Assembly: GCA_029876055.1 (NCBI GenBank)
Contig: CM056876.1
Coordinates: forward strand, 2,170,001-2,234,000
From: Madurella fahalii
Taxonomy: Eukaryota > Ascomycota > Sordariomycetes > Sordariales
Reading direction: 5' to 3'
Length of the DNA: 64,000 nt
Shown here: piece after piece, positions 23,701 through 35,746 of the stretch
How the letters are laid out: every line of letters begins with the position of its first letter
Position numbering within the stretch: the stretch's first letter is position 1
The notes under the pieces: model-generated
Databases searched by the model: none
What the model saw: only the letters and a program-made list of their open reading frames with translations
Told to the model about the DNA's origin: nothing
Program-made: the position numbers and the translations under genes

Positions 23701-23943
23701 TGTTAGCGATCCACCGTGCAGTAGTTAGGCCTGTATCATTGGGCCCGACCCCCATTGCAGGGCCGCCCTCACCGGCACGCCATGCTCTGAAGGAGCGGCA
23801 GCCAGCCAGGCATTACGGGGACTCTACAAGACTGGCCAAGCAATCCCCATTGCACGTAAGACGTAGGTCGGTACAGTCGGAAGCAGTACCTACCAGTCGA
23901 GATCCTGCCATAGTGGGTCTAAGTCTCCGTCCAGCTTGGTCAT
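20781..23943 (-). CDS. nag3: GH3-family beta-N-acetylglucosaminidase-like protein fused to GNAT domain(s)
   Basis: Five exons (23943-23894, 23687-23569, 23507-22233, 22181-20854, 20798-20781) keep phase throughout and give 929 residues. The tiny first exon encodes MTKLDGDLDPLWQDLDW and the six-codon last exon ends WQDIA. Residues about 20-330 form a GH3 N-domain: GQMLIMGWDG, LIALDQENGGVNSL, FPSAMG, CGKHFPSYG (about 180) and GFQGVAISECLEME (about 269). A GNAT acetyltransferase-like region follows at about 640-760 (GALFVDPAKRNVAIG, DDNAGLKQWFANSGW), and a second weaker GNAT-like half closes the protein. No signal peptide, so it is probably intracellular. The known fungal relative (Nag3) lies in the Trichoderma GlcNAc cluster. 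The usual catalytic Asp-Ser-His and SD motifs are replaced by GSS and SE, so activity may differ. Divergent from the deacetylase gene. Confidence 0.88.
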
Positions 23944-24965
23944 GTTGGGGGTGTCGTTGGCCGCGTCGGCCGCGTCAGGAATCAGAGCTGTGCGGATTTG
24001 CGGGTTCGGCACGTTATGGCGACATGGCCGTCGGCTCAGACGTCCCGGGAATTGTTAGCAGGTGCAACGACGCTGCTCTCCATGTGGATGCCGGATTTAC
24101 GCCTGCGGTACCCGTCCCACGGCATTGTGTGTGTGTGGAAAAGACCGGGAGCTCGGTATGTTTGCGCGGAGAGACACGATTAATGCATGGCTGGTTGCAG
24201 CTTCGCCGGCCAATGGATGGGCTAAGGAATGGGGCAAGGGAGGGGGAACTGAGAGGGGACTGAGACGTGACAAAAAAACACCGTGCTAACCTGATATGGA
24301 AGGTAAGATGTCCGCGTTTTTGGTTATCTTCGATCCGGCAACGTTACATCCCACTTCCCCATCTGTCCTTGAACATCTCCAAACGCCGAGATGGGAATGA
24401 CTGCTTTGTTTCTTGACAACGTCATGGGCTATTACGGAGCAGGTGCAGGGCGTCGAGGGAACCACACCGTCACGGTGCAACCTGGGACTGTTACAGGTAC
24501 TACGGCGCCGTTGACAGACGGAAAAGGACCCTAACGACCTCCTCCGTTGGTCTTCACAAAAGGAACGCGAGCATTGCATGCCCCGCTATCCGTCCCGGCG
24601 AATGCCGCCTCTGGCAGAGTGCACGCGTACCGGATGATTGCCTTCCATTGGAACATGATTCTGTGTCTGTCTCTGATCGGTGGCAACCCACTGCTCTGGG
24701 CTTACCCCTAACTTTCAGTTGTTGCTCCCAGCGGGGCCGTGTCTCCCGTACGGAGTCCCAATGGCCATGTGCTCCAGTAAGCAGCCTGAGATCAGTAGAA
24801 ACACTAGCTGTGTTCTTGACACTGTTCGTGGTACTTCAACTGCGGTTTACGCCTGAAGCATCTCGCCCACCGACCCTGCTAACTCCACGACATGTCTACA
24901 AGAGGACACTAGCCTTCCCTCCACATACCCATGGGTTACCTGAAGGCCCGGCCTAGCCTCTTGCT
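23944..24965. other. Bidirectional promoter region between GH3-GNAT and deacetylase genes
   Basis: About 1 kb between two divergent starts. One Ndt80-type core, CACAAA, lies at 24556-24561. No coding signal. Confidence 0.45.
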
Positions 24966-26499
24966 ATGACCCCTTTAACAACACTTGACCCCCGTTCGTC
25001 CCAAGCCATGCCGTCTGCTGTCCATTCAACGCTGCCGCGCAATGGCATCACCAAGTTGACCAACTGCCGCCTGCTCCGTGGCGATGCCCTCGTGTGGGAA
25101 GACATCTGGATTAGCTCTGTGACGGGCAAGATCCTGAGCAGCCAGGAAGCTTTTTACGATGCGCTTGCCATGCCCGACGAGGCCATCGACCTCGGCGGCC
25201 GCATCGTGTCGCCCGGCTTCATCGAATGCCAGTTGAACGGCGCATATGGCTTCAACTTCTCCACTATTACCGACGGCAACATGGAGACATATGGAAAGCA
25301 GCTCCGGAACTTAAACAAGCAGCTGGCCCAGACGGGCGTCACCTCCTATGTCCCCACGGTAACAAGCCAAACGAGCCATCTCTACAAGAAGGTGCTTCCC
25401 TACCTCGGCCCGTCAGGCTCGGCCCGTCGCTCCCAAGACGGCGCCGAGTCCCTCGGAGCCCATGTCGAAGGCCCGTTTCTCAACCCGAAGAAAAACGGCG
25501 TTCACAACCCTGCCGTGCTCCGCGCCGCCTCGGCATTCTCGGACCTTGAAGACATGTACGGCGCCTCCAACCTCACCCCTTCCCCAGGAGGCGGGCCGAT
25601 TCCCGTTAAAATGATCACCGCAGCCCCCGAAATGGGCAACATGACGGCTCTCATCCCCTCCCTCACCTCCCGGGGCATCATCGTCTCAATAGGCCACTCC
25701 GAAGCCACCTACGAAGAAGCCTCCTCCGCCGTCAGTGCCGGCGCAAGCATGATCACCCACCTCTTCAATGCCATGCGCCCAGCGCATCACCGCAACCCAG
25801 GCATCTTTGGGGTTCTCGGCGTGGCAGATGCCGATACCGACACCCCCGACGTCGGCAAGGAGATCAGCGGGAGCAACGGCAGCAACGGCGCCACGCAAAA
25901 AGCACGCCAAAGACGAAACATCAAGAAGACGACGAGGCCCTACTTCGGCATCATCGCCGACGGCATCCACCTGCACCCGACCACCATCAAGATCGCGTGG
26001 AACGCCCACCCGGACGGCTGCATCCTCGTCACCGACGCCATGCACATGGTGGGTCTGCCCGACGGGAGGTACGACTGGACCAACGGGGAGGGGGAGCACT
26101 ACATTGTGAAGGAGGGGCATGTGCTGCTGCTGGAGGGGACGGATTCCATCGCGGGGAGGTACGTTCCTTCTTTGTTCTAAACCCCAACCCCGGGGTTGTT
26201 CCTAACTTAAACCGTTCGATACGTGAAGTGGACGTGTGCAATGTTGACTTGGGAACAGCTCCATCACCCTCATCGAATGTGTCAACAACTTCCTCAACTG
26301 GACTGGCGCGACCATCCCCCAGGCTCTCAAGGCTGTCACGGCCACGCCCGCGGCCATGCTTGGCGTGCAGGCTGTCAAGGGGTACCTTGATGCCGGGGCC
26401 GACGCTGATCTGGTGGTTTTGTCGGAAGAGACTACGTGCGAGGGCCGAAGGAGTCTGGTAGTGGATGAGGTTTGGAAATTTGGGGCGAGGATTTTTTGA
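24966..26499 (+). CDS. dac1: N-acetylglucosamine-6-phosphate deacetylase
   Basis: Two exons (24966-26158, 26259-26499) give 477 residues; the splice restores the end of the amidohydrolase barrel (SSITLIECVNNFLNW). Hallmarks of NagA-type deacetylases: SPGFIECQLNGAYGFNFS, GAHVEGPFLNPKKNGVHN with the metal-ligand Glu, IVSIGHSEATYEEA and MITHLFNAMRP with metal-ligand His residues, GIIADGIHLHP, and ILVTDAMHMVGLPDG with the catalytic Asp. It removes acetate from GlcNAc-6-phosphate in the cytosol, between the kinase and deaminase steps encoded nearby. Start: ATG 24966 or the later ATG at 25008; the longer form adds 14 residues. A low-complexity SNGSN insertion lies at about residue 300. Confidence 0.95.
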
Positions 26500-27087
26500 A
26501 TCAGAGACGGGGTAATTGTTTCGGATACAGGTAGTCAAGGAGGAGCGGGCAGATTGAATATTCTCCGGGACACGTCTCTTGTGGGTAGCTTTGCGAATTG
26601 CATCTCTTAGATTAACGCACGTGGTGCTTTGGAGTTGAGCGTAGACTGTGAAGATAAAAGTTTAGATATTATGTATAGACGATAATATAGTCGGGGTTTA
26701 TATTTATTTATTTTTATTTTTGTTCTTCTATTTATCTTCATTTCTGTTTCCATTTTAATGTTTCCTATTTGTCGCATGCTAGCAGATGTGACGTTGAGCG
26801 TCGTTTCTGGCAGACGAATGCTCCACCGCCAGTGTGTATACGTATCAACGGAGACGAGATCCCTTGCAGTTATAATGAGCCTACAATATCTGACACGCAA
26901 TTCGTTCTCATCCGCCAGGAAAATCGTAGAGGACCCAATTCGATAACCATTGTCAAGTGTACTTGTGCCTATAAACCAATCTTGAAATGTTCACGCATTA
27001 ACACCATATTCATCTTCATCAACTCTATCCAAATAGTATGCTCATAACCCATTACCATTACTCATTACCCATTATGACCCTTTCCCA
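26500..27087. other. Convergent 3' intergenic region, AT-rich
   Basis: Separates the deacetylase and ceramidase 3' ends; AT-rich with TATTTATTTATT-like runs near 26700. No gene seen. Confidence 0.5.
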
Positions 27088-29491
27088 TCATGTCAGAGTG
27101 AAACTATCACTAACCCCTTCAAAGGCCTTGATACTCCCAATCAACGGTTTCGAGTCCCCATAATACCGTATCCGATATGTCCCGGCCTCATCCTCGTTCC
27201 TGTCTGTCTCCCACCGGATCGTCACCTCGCTGTAACCCAGCACGAAATTCGTCCTCTTCCACGTAAACTCCAACCGCCAGTCCTCGTCGCTAAGCACCCT
27301 TGTCCACGTCCGCCCGTCGCTGCCCAGCTTCTCAACCGCTGCGTAGGTCCCCTCTAGGCGGAGGTTATTCCTGGGGTTGGCGCCAACAAAAGTGGCGCTG
27401 ACGACATCGCCGCGGGCGTTCGAGCTGGCGGGCTGTCCCATGCACTGGCCGAAGCTGGATCCGGGGGGTGTGTTGTCCATGACGACACCTGTGATGAAGC
27501 TGAGGCTATTTTCACGGTTATCGGGAGGTGAGGGCCCGGCGGGCGGGCTGCCGGATGCTGTGGGAGCGAGGTAGGGCAGGCCGCGCAGGGTGAGGTTCAC
27601 CAAGGCCGGCAGCTCCCATTGGCCGTACAAGGTGCTCGCGCCCTCGTACCGTTGGACGCGGTACTCTTCAGGGGTCGTGACATAGTGGGCGTATGTGTTT
27701 GCGGGACCGCCGAGGACGACGTGGGGCTCGGTGCTGCCAGTCAAGGAGAGCTCTGAGGCGGCAGATTTGACTGCGTTGCGCCAACGCCTACCAGCCATGG
27801 TGGTCGCTTCTGTTGGGGAGACTATGATGATGAACTGGCCTACACGCAGGGCCTGGATATCGATAATGTTGGCGGACCAGGCGTAGGGGGCGTTCATCTC
27901 ACCGACGTCTAGCAGGACTGGTTTGGGTTCTTGGCATTCCTTCTGCTCGGCACTAGGTGTCCGAAGCAAGCCCGCCACGGCTTGCCAAAGCGGGTTATTC
28001 GGAGCGCCTTCATCACCTTGCGTGAAGTCGAACGCGCCAGGCCAGTCCGAGGTCCCGGCGGCAAACGAGAAGCCCAGCGCGGCGGGGCATGTCTGCACCA
28101 AAGTGCCGTTATCCAAGGGGAAAGTGTAGTACTGCATATCTTGAAAGTAGTGGAACGATCGAACCGAAGATCCCACAACGGCGGTTGACTGGGAGTCCAT
28201 GGAGTCCTAATACCCTTGTCAGCTATCTCATCCAATCACTACACATGCTGGGCCGCTTACAAAGAGCGACTTGGCCCCTGTATACTGCCTGCTTCCGATT
28301 TCAAAGCAGCTGGATACCCCAAGGTCGAGCTTGTGAAACATGGGCCCCCGCCCGTGGCATGACTGTGACCTGCCGTCTCTGCAAGTACTAGTCTGAAAAT
28401 CGCACATCTGGCCGGAACCGTCGTCGCACCAGGCACCCAATGTGTTCGGGGATGTGTCGCCGACGTTAGCCTGGGAGAAGCCAGCTACGAAGCCATCGGC
28501 AGCTTGGCTGTTCGCAGTGACAGATTTCTCGAGCAAGTAGGCCGCCAGACCCTTGTTGTCGCCGGAAACGTGCGTGTTGTTCCCCAGCATAGACGTTGGG
28601 TGAACCGGGAACCAGGTGAGAACACCAATGTTCTTCCCGTCCGATGCTCTTTGGAACCTCAGCAGGGTCATGGTCTTGTCGACACTGTCTGTATACTGCA
28701 CCCTCTCTGCCTCGGGGTTGGCGAGATAGGCATACAAACTCCGGTTGATGTTGGCATCTGAGATGTGTGTGGTGCCAAAGTCGAGATAACCCTGTTGGGG
28801 CCGTCAATATGCAGAGACAAGGCTAGACAAGAGAAATGGCAGGTCTCACCTCCTGAAGCGACTCGTGCGCTCGCTTTATCGACAACACGGCGCCGTCGAC
28901 AATCGCCTGGTAGCCTTGTCGGTCAAAGCCGAAGCTGGTGATCTGCGGCAAGAGGTAATTGAACCACCCTCCCGGTCCGCTATGCGAATGCGTGCCCGTT
29001 ACAGCAACGTTCGATCTTCCGTACATGGAATAACCGGCTCCGAGGGCCGCCAGACCCTCGAGGATACCGTTCCGGATCGCGGTATCTCCCGACATGGTGT
29101 CCAAGACAAGGTAGACGAACCGGTTGCTGGGATGGTCCACTTCACCGATGATAAAGGCTCGTGAGTAGATGCGCTGCCGTACGCCAGATCCGACCTGGTC
29201 GGTACTGGCATAGCCGGCAAAGTTGATCTCGACCACCGGCCCCGTGATGTCGGCCTTACCCACCCCAATCAGGTACTTGTCGCCGGCTGCAGCGGCCCTA
29301 GCCTTTGTGGGGAGCTGATTGTCTGCAAGCTCGGGCCTTGCAAACCTCGCCGCGAACCTTTCCCGGGCCGCTGTCGGCCCCAGTTGAGCGAAGGTAAAGA
29401 GGGCTAGGATAAGGAGAGAAATGGCGGAGACCATGCCCAATATCGTCCTCCTCGGGGCGGGCATTCCGCCGCGGTATTGTTGGAACGGCAT
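27088..29491 (-). CDS. Neutral (non-lysosomal) ceramidase
   Basis: Three exons (29491-28850, 28791-28261, 28206-27088), all split in phase 0, give 763 residues. An N-terminal hydrophobic helix (about 14-35) acts as signal peptide or anchor. Family motifs: GVGKADITGPVVEINFAGYA at the start of the catalytic domain, a GTHSHSGPGGW zinc-site His pair, a WFPVHPTSM His, and the active-site Ser motif NVGDTSPN (about 322). The C-terminal third is the Ig-like domain of the family. It hydrolyses ceramide to sphingosine and fatty acid at the cell surface, ER/Golgi lumen or outside the cell. Its place beside the GlcNAc cluster suggests no functional link. Confidence 0.93.
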
Positions 29492-31100
29492 CTTAGCACT
29501 TAGGCCTTGAGCCTAACGTTAAAGACGTAGAGGAGGTATGTGTGACAAATGGCCTGGGTTGGGTTATAACACCCTCGCGCGTCGCGTCCTTCGACGAGAC
29601 AACGGGCCTTTTAAGGCCAAAGCTATCAAGCTGGGGTTATGGCTCCTCGCAAACCTAATTTCGGAATCGCATTTGGTTAGGCTCTCCAAAGACTGTGGTG
29701 AACTTAGCCACGGCTGGGGAGGCTAAGAAGGGAACTTGGAAATAGGACTAAAACCGGCAAGAGATGTGACGATCGGGGATGGCTTCCTCTTATGACAAGC
29801 AGGTTACAACGCGGCCTGGCCCATCTCAGAGGGTCGCATTTGTTAGGAGTCCGCGTGGGCAGGTTTTGCGAGCCATCGCTACCATCGTGATGTCGGCACG
29901 CAGTCTACGCTAGGCTCCATCCCGGCTGCTGCTCCAGGGTGGCATCCGCTTGGAGGCGGCAGCCACTCGGCCAGGCCGCTACGGCCACATCCCGCGCCCC
30001 TGGCAGAAAATAAACGAGGAGGCCAATAAGATAGCTGCCAGTCGCTTTGCTTTGTTGGCGGGTGGCTTGCAGCAATCGCTCTCTGTCTGCGGAAACCTAG
30101 CATCAGGGCTAGAGATGCCGGTAGAGCACCCCCATTGGATGACAGCCAATCATCTGGGAAATGGGACGCCGTTCCCCTCCCGAACATCAGAAGCCATGTT
30201 AGCCTCTGGTGGGCAGCTGGGGAGGGTTGAAATGACGTACTGGAATTTGATGGAGGGTCACCCGACAATCCCATTGGACTGCATGTTCATGCGCTGATGT
30301 CTGCGTTGCGCCCACAGTGTGAGCGGGGCCGTGATTGCGTTCACCCATTAACCAACCCTGGTTCTAACAAACATCGTCCCGCATGCTAATCAGTTCAGCT
30401 TTGCCTTGGCCGTGGCAAGTTCGGTCGAACGATAGCCAGGCCTGCCCTCTCTCGTCGAACAACCGCGTTCAAAAAGACGTGTATCCGCGTCATTGACAGT
30501 GTGGTGATGGCCCAACTTTGAGAGTGGGTACTGAACGGCTGTGGTAGAAGAGCAGTGGAAGCAGCGGATCTTAAAAGAAGCGCAGATCAACCACCGTATA
30601 CGGCAGTAATTTAGCCACGTTACACACCCCACTAACCCTATCCCTGTCAACCCCTCCCACTAAAGCCAAGTCTGCGAGCCAAGATTGGCCATTTGCGGGG
30701 AAGTACAGCCCCCTGCCGCTCTTATGGAATGTGCGCAGGTGGCTGGCAGGACCAAACCATCAGGCCGAAGACGAGGAGATCGATGAGATGCGGACATATC
30801 TCTTCTAGCGCTAGATTGCATTGTGACGTACCATGAAGCAGCGAGAGGCTTCTCACCGCTAGATATTTATATATATAAACATAAGCGCCGGTAGAATGCG
30901 TCGATCCCCCATCTTCTCTATCCTCCCCGTAGATTGCAAGATCGATCTCGCTAGACTTTTCCATAGTGAGCTGAAGTGCGGGTATATCACTCTCCACGTT
31001 CGCTATTTGCTTACCCTAGCCATATCTACCATACATTGGATATCCGTACATGATACAACAACAACAACTACAACCGACACTAAAGGAGAGAAACCGAATC

Positions 31101-31130
31101 GCTCCCGCTCCCGCTCCCGCTCCCGCTCCC
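31101..31130. repeat. (GCTCCC)5 microsatellite
   Basis: Five perfect tandem hexamers in non-coding sequence. Confidence 0.9.
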
Positions 31131-31776
31131 GTCATCTCTAATGCCCTGTGGTGCAGTGTGGTATAACGAAAGAATGAAACCGAACCCGCCCCAACCTCCT
31201 GGTATGCTATGTAAAGCCCGTGTCGCACTTCCCCCAGGGAGTCCTCTCACACACTCCAAGACAGACCCGTGTAAGAAGATGAGAGGAAAGGGAGAGGAAA
31301 GGCCAAAAGAAAAAGATGTATAAGGATAAGACAGGGTAAGAAGAAAATGAAACGCCCTAGTAACGCCAGTCCCGCTGCAATGGATATTTCCTTCACGTCC
31401 AGTGTTCCACCCGCCTTTCCATTTCCCTTTCCCACATGCAACTTTTTTTACTTTCCCCTAGCACACACCGCCCTCCCTCCTTGTCCATCTCCCCCAGCCC
31501 CGAGTGAAAAGGAGACCAGAAAAAGAGATGCTTTTCCTTTCCCATGCTCCCCTCGCGCCGCTCCTAGATCCCATTACTGAATAGCCCGATAGATAAGCCT
31601 GATAGCAATTCAAGCGCTGCATCGCCTTCTCCCGTCTTCCTTCGTCCCTTGACCTCCATGCCGCTTACAGCGAAACGCTCCCACTATCTCAACCAGCACC
31701 GGTGGGGAGAGATTTCCAACTCCACACAGGCACGTCGATCCGAGACGCTAATAATTCCCATGTCCATGCCTCATGC

Positions 31777-31998
31777 TCAGGCAGCAATTCTCCGCTTCTT
31801 CTTGCCTTCAATCCCCACTCGTCGTTCTGCCAGAAGGGACGTCTCCGGCCCGTACATCCAACGAATAGCGTCAGGCTCCATGACCCTGAAGATCTCCCTG
31901 ACCAACCCCGATACTGGTTGGAGTCTGTCTTCTTCCGATAGTTTGTTCAACCGGTTCACCAGCACCTTCGGAAGGTCACATGCGTGTGAACCTGAGTC
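31777..31998 (-). other. Orphan exon-like open frame downstream of the Caf40 gene
   Basis: The minus strand is open from a stop at about 32001 to a TGA at 31777. The translated sequence has protein-like composition (RLNKLSEEDRLQPVSGLV, then RVMEPDAIRWMYG and a basic GKKKRR end). An ACTCAG acceptor lies near 31993, but no start codon or upstream donor was found and the Caf40 stop intervenes. It could be an alternative last exon, a relic or chance. Confidence 0.3.
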
Positions 31999-32068
31999 TC
32001 AGTTCTTCGTTCGGCCGCTCCGTCGGCGCCGCGTTCGCAGTTCCTGAATCTCTGTTGTGTGGTTTTTC

Positions 32069-33321
32069 TTAGATCCCGAGTTGGCCGGCGCCCGAGGGCT
32101 CGACCACGTTATCCGAGAGGTTGATCAGCAGCTGGGCGAGGCAGCGCTTCGTCGCCGCGTCATCGCGGAGGACCGACGAGAATGTGTGGTCACGGAGCGG
32201 CTCGGGGAGGCATTGTCGCAATGCCTCGCGGGCGCGGGCGTTGTCGCTGAGTCTGTCGTGGATGGTTAGTTGTATGGCGCAGACTAGTAAGAGGGCTGAA
32301 AACGCGCGTGTGTACCTCAGGAAGCACCTAACGACGTGCTTCAGCAGTCGAGCCGTCTGCTGTTCCACAAGCTGGGCGACCATGTTGCTAAGGACGGTGC
32401 CCACGGCATAAAAGCGCTCGTAGGTGGCGCAGATGTAGTTGAGGCCGTTATCGTCGAGCAGGATCTTTTGGACGATAAAGATGGCGACCGTCTTGCTAAG
32501 CTCCGATCCGGTCTCCATGATCCGGAGGCACAGAGGGATGATCTCGGTCGTCAAGAGGAAATTGATAACTTCAGACGAGTCGTTCTTCACCAGGGCCCCG
32601 ATCACCCCAAGTGACGTAAGCCGGAGGTACTCAAATGGCCGGGACTTTGACGTCGTGTTGAGGAAAGGGTAGAGGAAGAGCGGGATGTGCGCTGTTGACA
32701 TGTCAGCAAACCAGGCTATAAGCGGGTACGTCAAGAAATCCGCACCGTTCAAAAATAGGCCCCGCGTCTCATTATGCGATGCGACGCACTGGAGGAGAGC
32801 CAGCGCATTACAAACTCTATTCGAGGCGGCCGCAGTCAGCTGCGAGGGACTCAGGAGCGTGTATACGCTGATGATCTCTTGGAGCAGCGACGTCATGACC
32901 CCTGGGTCCTACAGTTAGCCACCTGTCGTGCGAGACGGCGGGGTTCACAGGGCGGGTATGTCGTACCGAACGAGTGCCACAGGATCAGGGCCAGCTCGGG
33001 GACCTGCTCTCTCTTCTTGCTGAGTTCCAGCAAGGCGCCCTCGCGTGTGTTTTCGTTGAGGAGGTCGGCGATGTACTGCAGAGTGCGACGGTTGTCCTCG
33101 GAAACGGACGACTCGAGGGTGCTCTCCTGACCATGGCTCTGGGCCAAGGCGGCGACGCTGTTGTGGGCACCGGCGATGCGGTTATAGTGCTGCTGCTGGG
33201 CGACATTGGCAGCGACGGCGGCAGCCTGTGTGTGGTGCTGGTGCGACGTCTGTTGGTGCATCCAAGCCGAGTCGGCTTGGGGATATTGATGGTGGGCGTA
33301 GACGTGGGGGTTTGGCATCAT
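32069..33321 (-). CDS. caf40: Caf40/Rcd1/CNOT9, CCR4-NOT complex subunit
   Basis: Three exons (33321-32967, 32901-32316, 32252-32069) give 374 residues. The second intron is 63 bp and leaves the frame open, so it is easily missed; removing it restores VRCFLRLSDNARAREAL. The N-terminus (about 1-75) is His/Gln/Ala-rich and disordered. The rest is the armadillo-like Rcd1 fold with family-typical segments: LNENTREGALLELSKKRE, LLQEIISVYTLLSP, NRVCNALALLQCVASH, ETRGLFLNG, FLNTTSKSRPFEYLRLTSLG, and ATKRCLAQLLINLSDNV. Role from the family: a peptide-binding subunit of the deadenylase complex that controls mRNA decay and translation; fission yeast Rcd1 is needed for differentiation. The ATG at 33321 starts MMPNPHVYAHH and is the first in frame. 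Confidence 0.95.
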
Positions 33322-34092
33322 CTTTGCAGCAGGCTGTCGGCAGCTCCCAAAGGGTCGGTTGGAGGGGGTTCAGCACGGAGCGATGAGGTCGGGCGTTGCA
33401 GGTTTTGGTTGTTATTTGTCGCCGGGAACGAGACGATGGGGCTGTCTCGGGCTGCGCGTCATGAGCGGAAGATAAAGATTACTGTTATTCTCGATGCTAT
33501 AGGCAACTGACTCGCCGGGCCAATCGTGCGCTTGTGTGAATGGCGGATACAAGGCGGGGTGGTGGTGACCGAGAGAGCAAAGACTACCTTAACAGCGTCG
33601 ACGATGTCGGTGGTGGGAGAGAGGGCGCATCAGAAGTGGGAGCCGCAGCCGCAGCCGAGTCAAATGGGCTGTCGCGGTTTTCGGCGGAAGCGCACAGACC
33701 AGCGGGACCCTGTTCAGCCCGCTGCAGCAATCGCGAGCCTGAGCGCCGATTGGGCAGCAACAGCTTCTATCCCGTTCCAAACCTCAACGTATCAATCACT
33801 GTGTGCTGCTTGCAGCGCTTCACAATGATGGGAAGAGCCGTGAAAGAAAAAAAAAAAATTAAAAAAATTCCGCCTGCATTCAAGACAACATAATAATACA
33901 AAAATAAAAGAGGAGCAGGAGCCATACCAGGGCAGGTCGAGCCAGACTAAGAAGATCTCAAACAACAAATTGCGCTTGAAACGCCCTAACCCCAGTGAGC
34001 ATTCCTCCGCCCCGCGCCAGGATATCTATCTATACTTGGTTTGTCTGAGCCCCAACGCCATCCTTTTTGATGCTTTTTTCCCCCCTCCCTTA
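33322..34092. other. Promoter region of caf40
   Basis: Contains an A-rich tract (about 33842-33868) and no supported gene. Confidence 0.45.
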
Positions 34093-35746
34093 TCACAAGA
34101 ATACAAAGGAAATAAGTGCGACACCGCCGAAGAGCGTTGATATGAGGTATTGCGACGGCACGTCCTTCGAGGCTCCGCCGACAACGGGGAAGCCAGGGGA
34201 AGTAGTAGGCACCGGGGGATACCCGGTGCCAGTTGGTCGCACACCAGTCCCGGTACCAGTTGGCCACACACCAGTGCCGGTCCCAGGTATCGCCACAGTC
34301 CCGGTTGAGTACGGCGGGATGGGGTGAACTTCTGTCAGCTTGGTGGGTGTGGTGCGGGGGCCAGTTCTCGTGGGCCTGCGGGACGTGATCGGAATAGTGG
34401 CATTACCTCCTGGTGCCGTCGTCGTGGCACCGCCACCGGCACAACCATCGTCATCACACTCCCCATCACCCTCACCATCACACTCACAACCCCCTCCGCC
34501 GCCACCACCACCACCGGTAGGCACTGACCCACCCCCACTCGTAGTAGTAGCAATCACCGTACCGTTCCCGCCTCCATACCACCCACCACCCCCACCAGCA
34601 GTAGTCGTAGCCGGCGGCACAGTCATATCGGTGTGATCCCCGCCCCCGGTAGGGGGGATCACATTCCCGTCCTGGTCCACCGTCGCCGTCACGGTGACTG
34701 TGGTGGGCTCGCAGGAACCGGCGTCGGGGCTGGTGCCGGGGTATCCAATGGTGCCCGTCGGGACGGCGCTCGAAGGGGGCAGAACGCCAGGCGGGAGGGT
34801 GGTGGTGATGATTGTAGGGAGGCCGTAGGCGTCCGAGGTGACGATGGTGGTGACTTGATGGCCTTGTCCTCCTCCGGTTGCTGTTGTTGTGCCGTTGCCG
34901 ATGTAGGTCCCGTTGCCGCCGCTTCCTCCGGTCGATGTGGGCGGAGGTGCAGTTGTTGTTACTCCGTCTCCGCCGCCTATTTCACTGGCCGTGCCATTGA
35001 CGACGATCCATGTCGACCCTTTCATGTTCGTGATGGCGGCGCTCTCGCAAAAGGCTTCAAAGTTGAAGCCCTCGCGCTTGTCGGCGTCCAGCTTCATGCC
35101 GGAGAATGCAAGCTTGTAGCGCTCTTCGATGACCAGGGGGTGTGGCTGGACGTAGAGGAGCATGATGAGCATCTGCGGCTGTTCGCCGCCTTCGCCTGTC
35201 ATCTTGAACGGCACGATCGGGTTGACCTCGGAGACCAGGACCGGTTTTTTGGCGGACCGTATTTGTAGGCCGGATTGGATGTAGGAGAGGTAGATGTTGG
35301 ACGAGGCGAGGATGTCGAGGGGATCGAGCGATGTGAGGTTGATGGATAGCTCCATGCCCATGGCGATATATGTCCGGTTTGCCTCTGCCCCCGGGAACTC
35401 GATGATCGGCGCCGAAGTTATATCTGATGCAATGTTAGCTTTCTGGTCCGTCATCGAGGATAGGTAACATACCATCCCAACTGCACTGGCCGCCGGGTTC
35501 CGAGATGCTTGTCGATCCCAGCGTCACCACCAAATTGTTGTTTGAGCTGGACTCGCTGCCGGAGCTGGACTCGGAGCCCGAGCCTGAACCGTAGCCAGTG
35601 CCAGCGCCATAACCGGTGTCCGACATGGACTTCTTGGTCCAAAGACTTTTCCATACCGGGACATGGCTCCCCGCCTGGACGTTTGCGAGGAGAGAGGAGG
35701 CGAGGAGAACCGCCAGCGAGGACGGTAAACTTGTAAAGGCGCGCAT
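34093..35746 (-). CDS. Secreted, probably GPI-anchored protein with Ser/Thr/Gly-rich stalk
   Basis: Two exons (35746-35473, 35423-34093) give 534 residues; the splice makes CSWDDITSAPI. A signal peptide (MRAFTSLPSSLAVLLASSLL, cleavage after about ANVQA) starts the protein. A folded N-terminal part of about 250 residues carries a few Cys and N-glycosylation sequons (NRT, NLT, NGT). Then a long Thr/Gly/Pro stalk holds a Gly9 run followed by an acidic Cys-rich knot, CECDGEGDGECDDDGC. The C-terminus (GGASKDVPS then a hydrophobic tail) fits a GPI-attachment signal, with small omega residues near GGAS. I do not recognise the ectodomain. A wall or surface location is inferred; adhesion or metal binding by the acidic knot is speculation. 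Start chosen at the ATG beginning the signal peptide rather than the in-frame codon 25 triplets upstream. Confidence 0.85.

Larger units (their letters stand above)
29492..32068. other. Large intergenic region
   Basis: About 2.6 kb between the ceramidase 5' end and the Caf40 3' end. It contains five GCTCCC repeats (31101-31130), a TATATATA stretch near 30868, and a plausible orphan exon on the minus strand (31777-31998, listed separately). No complete gene was recognised. Confidence 0.45.

Noticed and set aside
24966..29491. Ceramidase as part of the GlcNAc cluster
   Set aside because: It is adjacent but acts on sphingolipids, and no shared promoter or pathway link is visible.
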